Assembly: GCA_002110465.1 (NCBI GenBank)
Contig: NEED01000002.1
Span: forward strand, 62,001-126,000
Direction of reading: 5' to 3'
Length of the DNA stretch: 64,000 nucleotides
Source: an unicellular cyanobacterium SU2
GTDB taxonomy: Bacteria; Cyanobacteriota; Cyanobacteriia; Cyanobacteriales; Microcystaceae
Positions 18,772-27,671 of the stretch are shown here, piece by piece. Position 1 is the stretch's first letter; each line of letters begins with the position of its first letter. The notes beneath the pieces are model-generated. The model was given only the letters and a program-made list of their open reading frames with translations, had not been told where the DNA came from and made no database searches. Position numbers and translations under genes: made by a program.

Positions 18772-20376
18772 ATGAGTCTTTCTAATTTTTGTGTTGAACA
18801 GCGTCACCAAGAAAAAGAAACCCTCAAAAAAATAGTCCTTTATGGGCTAGGAGGTTCTGTTATTCTGCATTTTGGGCTAATTGTGGCTTTAAGCTTCTTA
18901 CCTGAAACAGAACAAGTCACCGCAGAACCCATTGAACTGATTTTTGTTGAAGAACCCGAACCCGAACCCGAACCTAAACCCGAACCTGAACCCGAATTAG
19001 AAACAAAATTAACCCCCGAACCCGAATCCGAACCTAAACCCGAACCTAAAGAAATCCAAGAACTGGCACAATCATTACAAAGCTCTCAACTATCATCAAA
19101 GCCAGTTCAACAGCCCCTGCCTCCCATACCCAATCAACCCGAAGTCGCCCCAACTCCCCCTTCTCCCGTATCACAAAATACCGCAGCCCCCGAACCAGAA
19201 CCAGCCCCCGAACCAGCCCCAACTATTCCTCAACCCTTAGCTAATTTACCTTCTACGCCCTTTCAACAACCTGTAGAACAAGAAATTCAACCAGAAGTAG
19301 AAACCCCCAAGCCGACTGAAACTATATCAGAACCCCTTGTTAGTCGCTCTGTTCCCGATCGCCCTACCGTAAGCTCTAATCCTCTAAGCAATACCTCTGA
19401 ATCTATGACAGAATTAAGCGATCGCGTGCGCGGCAATCCATCATCGTCTTCTTCTCCAGAAAGTAGCAATGTCTCAGGAAACCCGTCTTCTCCTGGTTCT
19501 GTTACCGCCAATCGTTCTAAACCCTCTGGTAGCGGTACGACCACTCAAGCTCTCAACTCATCCTCTTCTGGAGGAGTGGGACAACTCAGACAAGGGTTAA
19601 GCGGTGGCAATAACAGTTCAGCCCCAGGTAGTAGCAGCAGTGGCAATAATCCTGCAAGCCCTGGCAGTGGTGGGGCATCTGCTGCTAATCGTGGAGTTCC
19701 CACAAAACCCCAAGGAAATTCATCAGGGGAAAGCACCTCCGGCTCAGGTTGTACTCCCCCAGGAAAACCCGATTTTCCTTCCTCTTTAGCTAATCAAGGC
19801 ATTGAAGCGCGGCCTGTGGTCGAAGTAGTAACTAATGCTAGTGGCAGCGTCGTTAGTGCCAATATTAAGTCATCGAGTGGCTATCCAGCTTTGGATAAAC
19901 TTGCTATCAATACTGCCAGAAATGTTCGCTGTCCTGCCGGTAACAGAAGAAGATTACAGTTAGCTATTAGTTTTGCTCAAGAGGGTAGTAATTTTGCAGA
20001 AGAAGCCAGACACAGACAAGAAGAATTAGAACGACAGCGACAAGAAAAAGAACGTAAAGCCGAACTTGAGAGACAACGTCAAGAAGAAGCTAAACGCCAA
20101 GCTGAACTTGAGCAACAACGCCAAGAAGAAGAAGCTAAACGCCAAGCTGAACTTGAGCAACAACGCCAAGAAGAAGAAGCTAAACGCCAAGCTGAACTTG
20201 AGCAACAACGCCAAGAAGAAGAAGCTAAACGCCAAGCTGAACTTGAACGACAACGCCAAGAAGAAGAAGCTAAACGCCAAGCTGAACTTGAGCAACAACG
20301 CCAAGAAGAAGAACCTAAACCAGAACCTTCGACTAATGAACTGTCACCCTTAGAAACCCTGCCTCAAGCAGAATAA
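18772..20376 (+). CDS. tonB: TonB-like energy transducer with extra C-terminal coiled coil
   Basis: Links the ExbBD motor to outer-membrane receptors. 534 residues: cytosolic start, one membrane anchor about 25-43 (GGSVILHFGLIVALSFLP), a Glu-Pro/Lys-Pro periplasm-spanning region (55-100), a Pro/Ser/Gly-rich stretch to about 325, then a TonB_C-type domain about 325-405 (ARPVVEVVTNASGSVVSANI; SSSGYPALDKLAINTARNV). Oddly, some 130 residues follow, mostly tandem RQEEEAKRQAELEQQ repeats forming a charged coiled coil; TonB_C normally ends the protein. The MORN gene follows after 36 bases. The family is firm, the tail's role unknown. Confidence 0.85.
   Translation: MSLSNFCVEQRHQEKETLKKIVLYGLGGSVILHFGLIVALSFLPETEQVTAEPIELIFVEEPEPEPEPKPEPEPELETKLTPEPESEPKPEPKEIQELAQSLQSSQLSSKPVQQPLPPIPNQPEVAPTPPSPVSQNTAAPEPEPAPEPAPTIPQPLANLPSTPFQQPVEQEIQPEVETPKPTETISEPLVSRSVPDRPTVSSNPLSNTSESMTELSDRVRGNPSSSSSPESSNVSGNPSSPGSVTANRSKPSGSGTTTQALNSSSSGGVGQLRQGLSGGNNSSAPGSSSSGNNPASPGSGGASAANRGVPTKPQGNSSGESTSGSGCTPPGKPDFPSSLANQGIEARPVVEVVTNASGSVVSANIKSSSGYPALDKLAINTARNVRCPAGNRRRLQLAISFAQEGSNFAEEARHRQEELERQRQEKERKAELERQRQEEAKRQAELEQQRQEEEAKRQAELEQQRQEEEAKRQAELEQQRQEEEAKRQAELERQRQEEEAKRQAELEQQRQEEEPKPEPSTNELSPLETLPQAE
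20080..20310 (+). repeat. 45-base in-frame tandem repeat inside tonB
   Basis: About five units of 45 bases (the first is 42) encode RQEEEAKRQAELEQQ. Units are almost identical at DNA level, including third positions, which points to recent expansion or ongoing homogenisation. Confidence 0.9.
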
Positions 20377-20412
20377 TCTTTAGAAAATCAATTGAATGTA
20401 GGAGATTGAATC

Positions 20413-21474
20413 ATGAAAAAACAAACCTTTAGAAAAATTATTTTTGCCATTTTAACCACAGCCAGTTTTGAAGTTATTAGTCATTTTAATCATTTATTGA
20501 TAGCCCAAGCAGCCGTTATAACCTTACCCGATGGTGGTCGTTGTGAAGGAGAAATAAAGGAAGGAAGTCTCAATGGTGAAGTTGTTTGTAACTATACCAA
20601 TGGTGATAAATATGAAGGGAATTTCACTAATGGCAAAAAAGACGGACAAGGACAATATACCTTTGCTGATGGTGGCACTTATAAAGGAGAATTTAGTAAC
20701 GGGAATATCAGTGGTCAAGGAATAAGAATATTTCCTAATGGAGATAAATATGAGGGAGAGTTTGTTGACGGGAAACCTCACGGTCAAGGAGTATATAGTT
20801 TAAGTGATGGGGCTAGTTATAAAGGGGAATTTATTGAAGGAAATCCTCAAGGAGAAGGAACCTTTATTTTTGCGAATGGAAATCAATGTTCTGGGGAAGT
20901 AAGTAACGGGAGTGTTAATGGACAAGGAAAGTGTCAGTATCAAAATGGAAATAGTTATGAAGGAGAATTAAAAGATGGTCAACCTCACGGAAAAGGAAAA
21001 TATACTTTCGCTGAAGGGGGAAGTTATGAAGGGGAATTTCAAGACGGTAAATTTCATGGCCAAGGAATAAGAACTTACGATAATGGAAATAAGTATCAAG
21101 GGCAATTTAGTCAAGGAAAACCAAATGGAAAAGGAGAATTAGTCTTTGCCAATGGAAATCGTTATAAGGGAGAATTTCAAGACGGTAAATTCAATGGACA
21201 AGGGGTTTATGCTTTCGCCAACGGAAATCGTTATGAAGGGGGATTTCAAGACGGTAAATTCAATGGACAAGGGGTTTATGCTTTTGCCAATGGCGATCGC
21301 TGTGAGGGAGAATTTCAAGCAGGTCAATTAAACGGTAAAGGAATCTGTAAATATTCTGACGGCGATCAATATAAAGGACAATTTAAAAATGGAGAACAAC
21401 ATGGAGAAGGACTTTATATATTTGCTGATGGCACACAAGTAGAGGGAACTTGGGAAAATGGAAAAATGAAATAA
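20413..21474 (+). CDS. exported MORN-repeat protein
   Basis: 353 residues with a signal peptide (about 1-33, ending IAQA|A), then 13 full and one partial MORN units of 23 residues (pattern YEGEFQDGKFNGQGVYAFANG) filling the rest. MORN repeats form an elongated beta sheet that binds lipids or proteins; in bacteria the role is rarely known. GTAGGAGATTGAATC precedes the ATG. It lies 36 bases after tonB and 62 before fecD, so it is probably part of the iron operon. There is no catalytic domain. Function here is unknown; a periplasmic scaffold is one guess. Confidence 0.88.
   Translation: MKKQTFRKIIFAILTTASFEVISHFNHLLIAQAAVITLPDGGRCEGEIKEGSLNGEVVCNYTNGDKYEGNFTNGKKDGQGQYTFADGGTYKGEFSNGNISGQGIRIFPNGDKYEGEFVDGKPHGQGVYSLSDGASYKGEFIEGNPQGEGTFIFANGNQCSGEVSNGSVNGQGKCQYQNGNSYEGELKDGQPHGKGKYTFAEGGSYEGEFQDGKFHGQGIRTYDNGNKYQGQFSQGKPNGKGELVFANGNRYKGEFQDGKFNGQGVYAFANGNRYEGGFQDGKFNGQGVYAFANGDRCEGEFQAGQLNGKGICKYSDGDQYKGQFKNGEQHGEGLYIFADGTQVEGTWENGKMK
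21171..21308 (+). repeat. 69-base tandem duplication inside the MORN gene
   Basis: Two adjacent MORN units (21171-21239 and 21240-21308) are nearly identical in DNA (GAATTTCAAGACGGTAAATT and GGGGTTTATGCTTT in both), unlike the other diverged units. A recent single-repeat gain is likely. Confidence 0.8.
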
Positions 21475-21536
21475 TAACTTGATAAATAATACAAGGTAAC
21501 GTTTGTCGTCAAGGCTTTGGCTTTAATTAATAATCT

Positions 21537-22541
21537 ATGAAAAAAAGACAGCGATCACAGAAGTTATTATTTTCTGGCTTAATTATTGGTTTCTGTTTAT
21601 TAGTAATTTTTTTTGCCATTAATATTATAGTTGGTGTTGCTAATATCTCATTAAATGATATTTATCAATCCTTATTTAATTTTGATGGCTCAACAGAACA
21701 TTTAATTATTCGGACAGTCAGATTACCGCGATCGCTAATTGCTTTATTTGTGGGAGCAGCCCTAGCAGTTTCAGGAAGCTTAATGCAAGGTATTACAGGC
21801 AATCCTTTGGCTTCTCCAAGTATTTTAGGAATTAATGCAGGGGCTTCTTTTGCTGTTGTTTTATCCACTTTTATAATGAGTAATAACTCATCAAATTTCC
21901 ACACAGGATTTGCCTTTTTAGGAGCAGCCATTACTGCAATTGTCGTTTATAGCATTGCTTCACTAGGTAGGGGAGGGATAACCCCCTTAAACCTAACCCT
22001 TGCTGGAGCCGCATTAAGTGCTTTTATGGGTTCTTTAACCAGTGGTATTTTAATTGTTAATCAGCGAACTTTAAGCGAAATTCGTTTTTGGTTAGCTGGC
22101 TCATTAGGAGGTAGAGACACGGAACTATTTTTGCAAATTTTGCCCTATTTAATCTTGGGATTATTGTTAGCATTTACCCTAGGAAAACAGATTACAATTC
22201 TTAGTTTCGGGGATGATATTGCCCTAGGATTAGGACAAGAAACTATTTGGATAAAAGTTCTGGCTGCTGTTAGTGTTGTCTTATTAGCAGGAGCCAGTGT
22301 TTCCCTAGCCGGTCCTATTGGCTTTATTGGCTTAATTATTCCTCATATGATCCGCTTTTTAATCAGTGTTGATTATCGTTGGATTGTTCCCTACAGTGCT
22401 ATTTTAGGGGCAATTTTATTGCTAATTACTGATACCATTGCGCGTGTCATTATTCAACCTCAAGAAATTCCTGTTGGCTTAATTATGCCACTAATAGGAA
22501 GTCCTTTTTTTATTTTTTTAATTCGTAAGAAAATCCAATAA
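21537..22541 (+). CDS. iron-siderophore ABC transporter permease (FecCD family), subunit 1
   Basis: 334 residues, about nine or ten membrane segments, BtuC/FecCD fold. Motifs: TVRLPRSLIALFVGAALAVS, GNPLASPSILGINAGASFAV and the cytosolic coupling region GPIGFIGLIIPHMIRFLI. First of three genes permease-permease-ATPase, with gaps of 33 bases. Works with the FecB lipoproteins at 12755/13899 to pass ferric siderophore into the cytosol. The pair forms a heterodimer in related systems. Confidence 0.93.
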   Translation: MKKRQRSQKLLFSGLIIGFCLLVIFFAINIIVGVANISLNDIYQSLFNFDGSTEHLIIRTVRLPRSLIALFVGAALAVSGSLMQGITGNPLASPSILGINAGASFAVVLSTFIMSNNSSNFHTGFAFLGAAITAIVVYSIASLGRGGITPLNLTLAGAALSAFMGSLTSGILIVNQRTLSEIRFWLAGSLGGRDTELFLQILPYLILGLLLAFTLGKQITILSFGDDIALGLGQETIWIKVLAAVSVVLLAGASVSLAGPIGFIGLIIPHMIRFLISVDYRWIVPYSAILGAILLLITDTIARVIIQPQEIPVGLIMPLIGSPFFIFLIRKKIQ

Positions 22542-22574
22542 ACTTCATAAAAAAGCTCAATAATTATTAATCCA

Positions 22575-23615
22575 ATGAATAATAGCTGGTTAACTTTTCG
22601 ATTTTCCAAAGTTCCCTTATCATTTCGATTAGAGCGGAACGTTCCCATGGTTTTGGGAAGTTTATTGATATTAACTTTTATCGTCATTATTTTTAGTGTG
22701 TCTCAAGGAGAAAAGTTTATTGAGCCAGTTGATACTTTAAAAATACTTGTGGGATTAGATGTTAATAATTTAGAAGATGCTTTTATTATTAAGACTTTAC
22801 GAATTCCTAGGACATTAGTTGCATGGTTAGTCGGTGTAGGATTAGCGATCGCAGGTACTATTATCCAAGCTATTACTCGAAATCCTTTAGCGGCTCCTGG
22901 TATTATTGGAGTCAATGCAGGAGCGGTATTAACATCTGTAATATTCTTAATTCTTTTCCCCTCTTTTTCTATAGTAATGCTTCCATTTACTGCCTTTTTA
23001 GGCGGGTTAATTGTATCTATTTTAATTTATTTATTAGCTTGGCAAAAAGGAACCTCCCCCATCCGTTTAATTTTGGTTGGAATAAGCTTTAACTTAATAG
23101 CAAGTTCCTTAACCAATTTGATGACAACATTTGGAGAAATCAATCGCGTTTCTCAGGCATTAGTCTGGTTAACCGGAAGTGTTTATGGACGTAGTTGGGA
23201 ACATTGTCTGACTCTATTTCCCTGGATTTTAATGGGTAGTATCATCGCTTTTTTAATGGCTTCTGAGTTAAACACCCTACACTTAGGAGATGATATTGCT
23301 AAAGGGTTAGGAAGTCCTGTGGAATGGCAACGAGGAGCATTGTTATTAGTCTGTGTGGCGTTAGCGGGGGCTTCAGTCGCAACGGCAGGGGCGATCGGGT
23401 TTGTTGGTTTTATGACACCCCATTTAGCGCGTCGGTTGGTAGGTGTGTCTCATCAAGGATTATTGCCCACTGCTGCCATAATGGGTGGATTAATAGTGGT
23501 TTTGGCGGATTTATTGGGTCGATTATTATTTGCCCCCATTGAAATCCCTTGCGGCATTATTACTGCTATAATTGGCGCACCCTACTTTATTTATCTTCTT
23601 ATTGTTAATCGTTAA
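22575..23615 (+). CDS. iron-siderophore ABC transporter permease (FecCD family), subunit 2
   Basis: 346 residues; second half of the permease pair. Motifs: TLRIPRTLVAWLVGVGLAIA, RNPLAAPGIIGVNAGAVL and GAIGFVGFMTPHLARRLVG. It has a hydrophilic N-terminus of about 30 residues (NNSWLTFRFSKVPLSFRLER) before the first membrane segment. 33 bases after subunit 1 and 33 before the ATPase gene, so one operon. Confidence 0.93.
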   Translation: MNNSWLTFRFSKVPLSFRLERNVPMVLGSLLILTFIVIIFSVSQGEKFIEPVDTLKILVGLDVNNLEDAFIIKTLRIPRTLVAWLVGVGLAIAGTIIQAITRNPLAAPGIIGVNAGAVLTSVIFLILFPSFSIVMLPFTAFLGGLIVSILIYLLAWQKGTSPIRLILVGISFNLIASSLTNLMTTFGEINRVSQALVWLTGSVYGRSWEHCLTLFPWILMGSIIAFLMASELNTLHLGDDIAKGLGSPVEWQRGALLLVCVALAGASVATAGAIGFVGFMTPHLARRLVGVSHQGLLPTAAIMGGLIVVLADLLGRLLFAPIEIPCGIITAIIGAPYFIYLLIVNR

Positions 23616-23648
23616 AACTTTAAAAAATCTTGAAACTAAACTAAAATC

Positions 23649-24455
23649 ATGAATTATAAATCTCTAATAAAAAGTCAATTAGAAGCCAACAAAATAACTA
23701 TCGGTTATGATAATAAAAAAATTATTGTCGATCTTAATTTAGTTATTCCTCATCAAAAAATCACCATTCTTGTTGGCTCTAATGGCTGTGGAAAATCTAC
23801 CTTATTAAAAGGACTTGCTAGAATCTTAAAACCACAGCAAGGAACAATTTATTTAGATGGCAAAGCAATTTCTAAATTACCAACCAAAGATGTAGCCAAA
23901 CGATTAGGAATACTGCCACAAAATCCTAAATTTCCTGAAGGGTTAACGGTAAAAGATTTAGTAGCTCAAGGACGGTATCCTTATCAAAATTGGTTTCAGC
24001 AATGGTCAAAATATGATGAGGAGTTAGTGACAAAAGCATTAATTAATACAGACTTATTATCTTTAGCTGATCGTCCCTTAGACAGCCTCTCAGGAGGACA
24101 AAGACAACGCGCTTGGATAGGGATGTCTTTAGCTCAAGATACAGATATTTTATTATTAGATGAACCGACTACTTTTCTAGACTTAGCTCATCAAATTGAA
24201 ATTTTAGACTTACTTTACGAACTCAATCGGAGTCGCAAGAAAACGTTAATAATGGTGTTACATGATCTTAACTTAGCCAGTCGTTATGCTGATTATTTAG
24301 TAGCAATGCGAGAAGGAAACATTTATGCTCAAGGTAAACCGGACGAGATCATGACAGAAACGATTATTCAAGAAGTATTCAACTTAGAATGTCACATTAT
24401 CCGTGATCCCGTAACCCAAACACCCATGTGTATTCCTATTAAGAAAAAAAGTTAA
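23649..24455 (+). CDS. iron-siderophore ABC transporter ATP-binding protein (FecE-like)
   Basis: 268 residues, complete ATPase: Walker [10 protein letters not shown] (about 43-51), Q-loop around LPQNP, signature [10 protein letters not shown], Walker [16 protein letters not shown] and switch His in MVLHDLN. Last gene of the importer operon; powers the FecCD pair. Its end is 3 bases from the end of the convergent SLC13 gene, leaving no room for a separate terminator. Confidence 0.95.
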   Translation: MNYKSLIKSQLEANKITIGYDNKKIIVDLNLVIPHQKITILVGSNGCGKSTLLKGLARILKPQQGTIYLDGKAISKLPTKDVAKRLGILPQNPKFPEGLTVKDLVAQGRYPYQNWFQQWSKYDEELVTKALINTDLLSLADRPLDSLSGGQRQRAWIGMSLAQDTDILLLDEPTTFLDLAHQIEILDLLYELNRSRKKTLIMVLHDLNLASRYADYLVAMREGNIYAQGKPDEIMTETIIQEVFNLECHIIRDPVTQTPMCIPIKKKS

Positions 24456-24458
24456 CTT

Positions 24459-26249
24459 TTAAATACCATATAACCACATAATTAAAATCGGGACAATAAT
24501 AACCATTAATAAATTAAGGGGTGCGCCAACCCGAACAAAATCTAAAAATCGATAGCCCCCTGGACTATATACCATCGTATTTGTTTGATAGCCAATGGGG
24601 GTTGTAAAACTATTAGACGCAGCAAAAGTAACAGCAAACATAAAAGCATAGGGATTCAAATTTAGGGTTTGGGCAACTTGAACTGCCACAGGAAGCATTA
24701 GCACAACAGAAGCATTATTTGATAAAATTTCTGTAAGTATTGAGGTAATTAAAAAGAAGAATGTTAATACCCAATAGCCTGATAAATTGCCCCCTAAGTT
24801 AACTAAATTTTCGGCTAACCATTGAGTCGTTCCTGATTTATTCATAGCCGTTCCCAGGGGAAGTAATCCTGCTAGAAGAAAAATAACATCCCAGCGTACT
24901 GAACCATAAATTTCTCCAGGTTTTAAACAGCGAGTTATAATCATCATCAAAACCCCTAATAAGCTACTCACTAAAATAGGTAATATATTAGCAGCAGTTA
25001 AAGCAATTACGCCGATAATAATGGCTAACGCACTCCAAGCTTTATCTTGTCTGATTGTTTCTATATCTCGCTCTTCTAAAACTAACATTTCCCGTGTTGT
25101 TTGTAACCCAATAAAACTTTGTTTGGGTCCTTGAACTAATAATAAATCCCCGAACCTCAAAGGAACTTTACCTAACCTTTCTCGAACTAACTCTTGTCCT
25201 CGACGAATAGCTAAAACCGTTACGTTATAACGTTGTCGAAATCTTAAATCCTTTAAAGTAGAGCCAATTAAACGAGAGTTAGAAAGAATTAATATTTCGG
25301 CGGTTTTTTCTTGACCTGTATTAATTTCTTCTTCAATATTTTCTCCATTAAATTTAACATCAGCTAAAATTTCTATTCCTTTTTCATCTTTGATCTTTAG
25401 TAAGTCATCTTTATTTCCTCTCACCAACAAAATATCCCCAACCGAGATGATTTTGTCCGCTAAAGGTTGGGGAAAATGGGTATCATTATGAATAATTTCA
25501 AGCACATCTAAATCAAATTTACGCTGAATCCCACTTTGACGCAACGTTTGTCCGACTAAACTTGAACGGGGGGTTATAATCACTTCACTAACGTAATCTT
25601 TTAGTTCATAATCTTCTCCTAATGAGCCACTGGCGCGGGGTTTACGATTAGGTAAAAGTTGAGGGGCAATAATCACAAGATAACTTAAACCGATGAGAAA
25701 AGTTATTATTCCTAACTTGCTAAATTCAAATAACCCAAATTCTTTGTATCCTAATTGTTGAGAAAGTCCACTAGCTAAAACATTCGTTGATGTTCCAACC
25801 AAGGTTAGCATTCCCCCTAAAATTGTCGAATAAGATAAAGGAATTAGTAACTTAGATGAAGATATATTTTGCTTTTTACTCCACTCTTCAACCATGGGTA
25901 AAAACATAGCAACCACAGCCGTATTATTAATAATAGCCGTAATCGGACCGACAATAATCCCTATCACAAAAATTTGTTGATTAGGGGTTTTCCCTCCCCA
26001 TTTCATTAGCCAATCTCGCATCAGCTGAAGTGCGCCCGTTCGAGTGATTCCAGCACTTAGAATAAACATCGCCATGACAGTAATAGTCGCCGAATTCCCA
26101 AAACCCGCAATACCCTCTTCGGGAGTGACTAATCCTGAAATCATCAAAATGACAGCGATAATAATGGCTGTTGTATCAGGGGGAAAACACTCAGCAATAA
26201 AAAGAATCAATGCCAGAACAACAATACTTAACGTAAAAACAATTTCCAT
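24459..26249 (-). CDS. SLC13/DASS-family transporter with two RCK_C (TrkA-C) domains
   Basis: 596 residues: an N-terminal membrane half (about 1-195), two cytosolic TrkA-C-like domains (roughly 210-300 and 305-390), then a C-terminal membrane half ending at the stop. Segments NNTAVVAMFLPMV and SNNASVVLMLPVAVQV are the paired re-entrant motifs of DASS carriers; TPIGYQTNTMVYSPGGYRF is near the end. Such proteins carry sulfate, phosphate or dicarboxylates with Na+; in algae and cyanobacteria sulfate is common. The substrate here is not readable. It is convergent with fecE and probably independent. Confidence 0.88.
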   Translation of the reverse strand: MEIVFTLSIVVLALILFIAECFPPDTTAIIIAVILMISGLVTPEEGIAGFGNSATITVMAMFILSAGITRTGALQLMRDWLMKWGGKTPNQQIFVIGIIVGPITAIINNTAVVAMFLPMVEEWSKKQNISSSKLLIPLSYSTILGGMLTLVGTSTNVLASGLSQQLGYKEFGLFEFSKLGIITFLIGLSYLVIIAPQLLPNRKPRASGSLGEDYELKDYVSEVIITPRSSLVGQTLRQSGIQRKFDLDVLEIIHNDTHFPQPLADKIISVGDILLVRGNKDDLLKIKDEKGIEILADVKFNGENIEEEINTGQEKTAEILILSNSRLIGSTLKDLRFRQRYNVTVLAIRRGQELVRERLGKVPLRFGDLLLVQGPKQSFIGLQTTREMLVLEERDIETIRQDKAWSALAIIIGVIALTAANILPILVSSLLGVLMMIITRCLKPGEIYGSVRWDVIFLLAGLLPLGTAMNKSGTTQWLAENLVNLGGNLSGYWVLTFFFLITSILTEILSNNASVVLMLPVAVQVAQTLNLNPYAFMFAVTFAASNSFTTPIGYQTNTMVYSPGGYRFLDFVRVGAPLNLLMVIIVPILIMWLYGI

Positions 26250-26723
26250 AGTATTTAATGATTAAAAAGAGAGATTAATCAAAGATGCTAAAATTTTAGG
26301 GTTAATCAGTAGTTTTTGTCGAGAAATTACAAGGAATTCAGTCAATTGCACCATTTAATCATCTCTCTTGTGTTACCCATCATTGATTTTTAAGTCAAAG
26401 GTGTTGAGTTAGTCCTCAAATCTTTAAATTTTTTAGCAAGCTTTCTTATCATATAAGAAAAATAGGAAAAATCCGATCACTTTATAGTTGTTTCAGGAAA
26501 GGGAAAACAGGTGATTAACTTACCTGGGTTTGTGGGAGCTATAAGTCCTGCGCCATAGCAGATCTCAGATTAAAAGTGGTTTTCTTGATAAATGAGTTGT
26601 ATTCCCTAGTTATTTGAATATTAGGTCAATCCTTAAAAAATAATGTGATGAACACGATTGATTAAGAATGAGACAATAAGATCGCTGAGTTAACTTTAAT
26701 ATTATTTACACAAAACTTGAATC
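26250..26723. other. intergenic region upstream of the broken PEP-CTERM gene
   Basis: 474 bases between divergent genes. A small AGGT/ACCT hairpin is near 26511. Otherwise AT-rich with no feature I can support. Confidence 0.4.
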
Positions 26724-27335
26724 GTGAAAATTTCAAAAAGACTACAATTTCTATCATTTCTAGCAATATTTTCTTCGGTGATAACCACAATTATTTCAAA
26801 TCCAGCTTAAGCCATTTCTTTGCGATGGGATTTAGTTGATGTTAACTTGCAAGGAGGTGGTATGGTTAATGGTTCCTTCCTATACGACCAAGATACTAAT
26901 CAGATTACTGATGTTAATATCAATACCCCTAGAGCAGAATATATAAAAAACACGGTTTTATCAAGTAATGAGCATGGAAATGTTCAAATCAAGTTCGAGG
27001 GTCCCTTTACTTTGACTTACCAGGGCTATAGCAGAAGGGGACTCAATTTATATTTAGAGTTAGAAGATACATTAGCTAACAAAAACGCTGGAGATGTAGT
27101 AAATTTACTAACTTACCTTGACCCCAATTATCGATGTTATTCTTATTATCACAGTGATAGTGGCAGCTGTGAGCTATATTACGATAACGATGATCCCTCT
27201 ACAGGAGGGGATGATATCGCTATAGCCCAATTTCTCACAACAGGTAGTCTTCGGGCTGTACCAGAACCTCTCACTTTGTTAGGTGCTAGTGCAGCATTGG
27301 GTTTTGGTGCATTCTTTAAGCGTAAACTAAAGTAG
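26724..27335 (+). pseudogene. PEP-CTERM secreted protein, interrupted by an in-frame stop
   Basis: Reading from GTG 26724 gives a signal peptide (MKISKRLQFLSFLAIFSSVI, then TTIISNPA), then TAA at 26808-26810, then the same frame continues AISLRWDLVDVNLQGGG for 175 residues to a normal end. The C-terminus VPEPLTLLGASAALGFGAF then FKRKLK is a textbook PEP-CTERM sorting tail (VPEP, membrane span, basic end). A CAA to TAA change would restore NPAQAIS, an ideal signal-peptidase site. So the gene is a recent pseudogene, or stop readthrough or a sequencing error is involved. The body is of unknown fold. Confidence 0.8.
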
Positions 27336-27671
27336 TCAATCAACTATCGTGACTTGTTACAAAAAAGTTGGGTTTTCTAAATACCTCAAGCTTTTCTTAT
27401 TTTGATGGGACTGTTGTCCCTTCTTTTATATTTTAAATTTTCAACCCTAAATTGATTAAATTAACACCATCATTTTAATTTACCCACTGATTTCTGACAC
27501 TTTTCTTAAACTATTTGAGTTGAGTTCGGTTATTGTTAAAATAAGTTGCAAACAAAATTTTGATCAAGTTAGTCCTTGTTTGTGATATTCTGTATAAAAA
27601 TAGGTGTTTTATCTGAAATCAAAGCCTAGAATTTATAAAAGTTTTGTGTTAATAGTTTAGTCTCAAAGATT
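27336..27671. other. intergenic region with terminator
   Basis: 336 bases. Contains the terminator at 27407 and then AT-rich sequence upstream of the lectin-like gene; no further feature. Confidence 0.5.
27407..27431 (+). terminator. terminator of the PEP-CTERM gene
   Basis: GGGAC / GTCCC stem, TGTT loop, followed by TTCTTTTATATTTT. Confidence 0.7.

Noticed and set aside
20080-20310. CRISPR-like array
   Set aside because: Repeats are in-frame, contiguous and without spacers; they are coding tandem repeats.
19287-20353. Several open frames on both strands inside tonB (repetitive Lys/Asn/Leu or Phe/Leu/Ser sequences)
   Set aside because: They are shadows of the 45-base repeats and Pro/Ser-rich codons; no ribosome sites, and the plus-strand TonB frame explains the region.
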